Of a stretch of DNA of 6,550 nt, positions 5,428 to 6,550 are shown in pieces; within the stretch, counting starts at the first letter, position 1; each line of letters starts with the position of its first letter. Made by a program: the position numbers and the translations under genes. Location: positions 1 to 6,550 of the forward strand of contig JAPLGF010000287.1 of the NCBI GenBank assembly GCA_026390275.1, written 5' to 3'. This stretch comes from Candidatus Atribacteria bacterium (lineage in GTDB: Bacteria > Atribacterota > Atribacteria > Atribacterales > Atribacteraceae). The notes under the pieces were generated by a model. It worked only from the letters and a program-made list of their open reading frames with translations, was not told the DNA's origin and did no database searches.

Positions 5428-5562
5428 GGGTAGTGTATAAATTGATCATCCGCTTTAAAACCCCCTTCCGTCTCTTATAATATTATTTTATGTTAGTATT
5501 TTCTGGTATCAACAAAAATATAATTTCCAGCAAACCCATAAATATGTGAGAAGGAGACACCG
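5428..5562 (+). promoter_or_regulatory. AT-rich recQ upstream region with candidate -10 boxes
   Basis: This 135-bp stretch becomes very AT-rich toward recQ. Two perfect TATAAT hexamers are present (5476-5481 and 5519-5524). Neither has a good -35 at 16-18 bp; the nearest for the first is CTTTAA (5453-5458). A promoter for recQ is likely somewhere here, but I cannot choose between the boxes. Confidence 0.4.
5551..5556 (+). promoter_or_regulatory. Ribosome binding site of the RecQ-family gene
   Basis: AAGGAG ends 6 nt before the ATG at 5563. It favours this start over the in-frame ATG at 5575. Confidence 0.75.
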
Positions 5563-6550
5563 ATGACCAGAGAGATGGCGGAGCGAAAGCTCAAAGACAT
5601 ATTTGGGAAAGAAGAATTTTATGATCTGCAATGGGAAGTGATTCAGAAAATTATCGGAAAGAAAAGAGTTCTCTTGATTGAAAAGACTGGTTATGGGAAG
5701 TCTTTGTGTTACCAGTTCCCTGCCACTCAATTTCCCTACACCACGATTATTTTTTCTCCTCTGATTGCGCTCATGAGGGATCAGATCCGATACCTGGAGT
5801 CAATTGGTATTTCTGCGAGATGCATAAACAGTAATCAGAAGGAGAATGAGATTCGAGATACATTGGAACTCACAAAAAAGGGAAAGCTCAAGATCCTTTA
5901 CATTACTCCGGAAAGACAGGAGAACATCAATTGGGGTGCTACCATCCAGAATATGAAAATATCTATGGTGGTGATCGATGAGGCGCATTGCATTTCCACC
6001 TGGGGACATGACTTCCGGCCGGCCTTTCGACGGATTATCAATTTAGTGAGATCTCTCCCCCAGGATTTTCCGGTTTTAGCCACCACTGCGACGGCGACGG
6101 AACGGGTGGCGCAGGATATTGCCTTCCAGATGGGGGGAGAGATGGAAATAGTGAGGGGAAACCTGTTACGGGAAAATTTTCAATTAAACGTGGTTCAGGT
6201 GACATCAGAGGAAGAAAAAATGGCCTGGCTTGCTCTCTTTCTTCAACAACAGGCCGGGAATGGATTGGTCTATACCGGGACCCGTGCCAATACCGAGATC
6301 TATACCCGCTGGTTGCAATACAATGGCATATCGTCCATCGGATATAATGGTGGAATGGAATCGGAGGTACGAAAGGAAATCGAGCAAGGGCTTATGGAAA
6401 ATTGCTGGAAATGCGTAGTTTCCACCAATGCTCTCGGTATGGGGATTGATAAATCGGATATCCGATTTATCGTTCACATGCAAATCCCCCCTTCTCCCAC
6501 TCATTACTATCAGGAAATCGGAAGGGCGGGGAGAGATGGTCACCCGGCTT
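5563..6550 (+). CDS. RecQ-family ATP-dependent DNA helicase, 3' end beyond window
   Basis: Superfamily 2 helicase that unwinds DNA 3' to 5' during recombination and repair. The frame is open to the window end (329 residues seen). Motifs in order are the motif 0 glutamine (Gln23 in FYDLQWEVIQ), Walker A TGYGKS (42-47), motif Ia SPLIALMRDQ, and DEAH (139-142) within 'IDEAHCISTWGHDFRP', the RecQ signature with its aromatic-rich loop. They continue with motif III ATTATAT (173-179), motif IV GLVYTGTRANTE, motif V STNALGMGIDKSDIRFIVH, and motif VI QEIGRAGRDG (317-326). Walker A has Tyr where classical RecQ has Gly (TGGGKS), which hints at a RecQ-like subfamily and not canonical RecQ. The RQC, HRDC or other C-terminal domains lie outside the window and would decide this. 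No gene symbol is given for that reason. Confidence 0.95.
   Translation, partial: MTREMAERKLKDIFGKEEFYDLQWEVIQKIIGKKRVLLIEKTGYGKSLCYQFPATQFPYTTIIFSPLIALMRDQIRYLESIGISARCINSNQKENEIRDTLELTKKGKLKILYITPERQENINWGATIQNMKISMVVIDEAHCISTWGHDFRPAFRRIINLVRSLPQDFPVLATTATATERVAQDIAFQMGGEMEIVRGNLLRENFQLNVVQVTSEEEKMAWLALFLQQQAGNGLVYTGTRANTEIYTRWLQYNGISSIGYNGGMESEVRKEIEQGLMENCWKCVVSTNALGMGIDKSDIRFIVHMQIPPSPTHYYQEIGRAGRDGHPA

Noticed and set aside
5509..6543. Minus-strand ORFs opposite the RecQ-family gene
   Set aside because: They are antisense shadows of a frame with a full set of helicase motifs.

Overview
The window is bacterial DNA. It has Shine-Dalgarno sites, sigma70-type promoters, a tRNA gene with encoded CCA and a bacterial-type GlnRS. 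Base composition is intermediate: the ABC permeases look AT-richer and glnS clearly GC-richer by eye. Nothing here fixes the taxon. A deep-branching anaerobe such as an Atribacterota- or Thermotogota-like lineage is only a guess, prompted by a CUT1 transporter, GlnRS and abundant palindromic intergenic repeats.

Layout. (1) 2-1338, plus strand: the end of one CUT1-family ABC sugar permease and a complete second permease, translationally overlapped. (2) 1368-2222, minus strand and convergent: a MalK/GlpS-like ABC ATPase. It has normal Walker A, signature and Walker B motifs, but serine in place of the H-loop histidine and a C-terminal regulatory domain cut short. (3) 2277-2404: a promoter and tRNA-Ser(UGA). 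(4) 2405-3140: mostly non-coding, with a possible remnant of a recombinase C-terminus abutting the tRNA 3' end, a 16-bp tandem duplication, a 263-bp palindromic repeat element and a 16-bp perfect palindrome. (5) 3121-4938: a strong extended -10 promoter, a leader with two hairpins, and complete glnS. (6) 4939-5165: a stretch rich in nested inverted repeats that also holds a 22-codon ORF with an ideal SD. (7) 5166-5427: a second copy of the repeat element in inverted orientation. (8) 5563 to the window end: the helicase core of a RecQ-family protein, cut by the window.

How the genes work together. The two permeases would form the membrane channel of a sugar or polyol importer. The adjacent ATPase could be one of its motors, most plausibly paired with a second, intact ATPase elsewhere. 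tRNA-Ser, glnS and recQ are housekeeping-type genes with no obvious link to the transporter.

The most noteworthy structure is the pair of about 95% identical inverted 263/262-bp elements bracketing glnS. Two base pairs in one of their hairpins differ by compensatory changes, which suggests the folded form is under selection. The other item worth testing is the structured 166-nt segment just after glnS. I did not find a clear new defence or mobile system.
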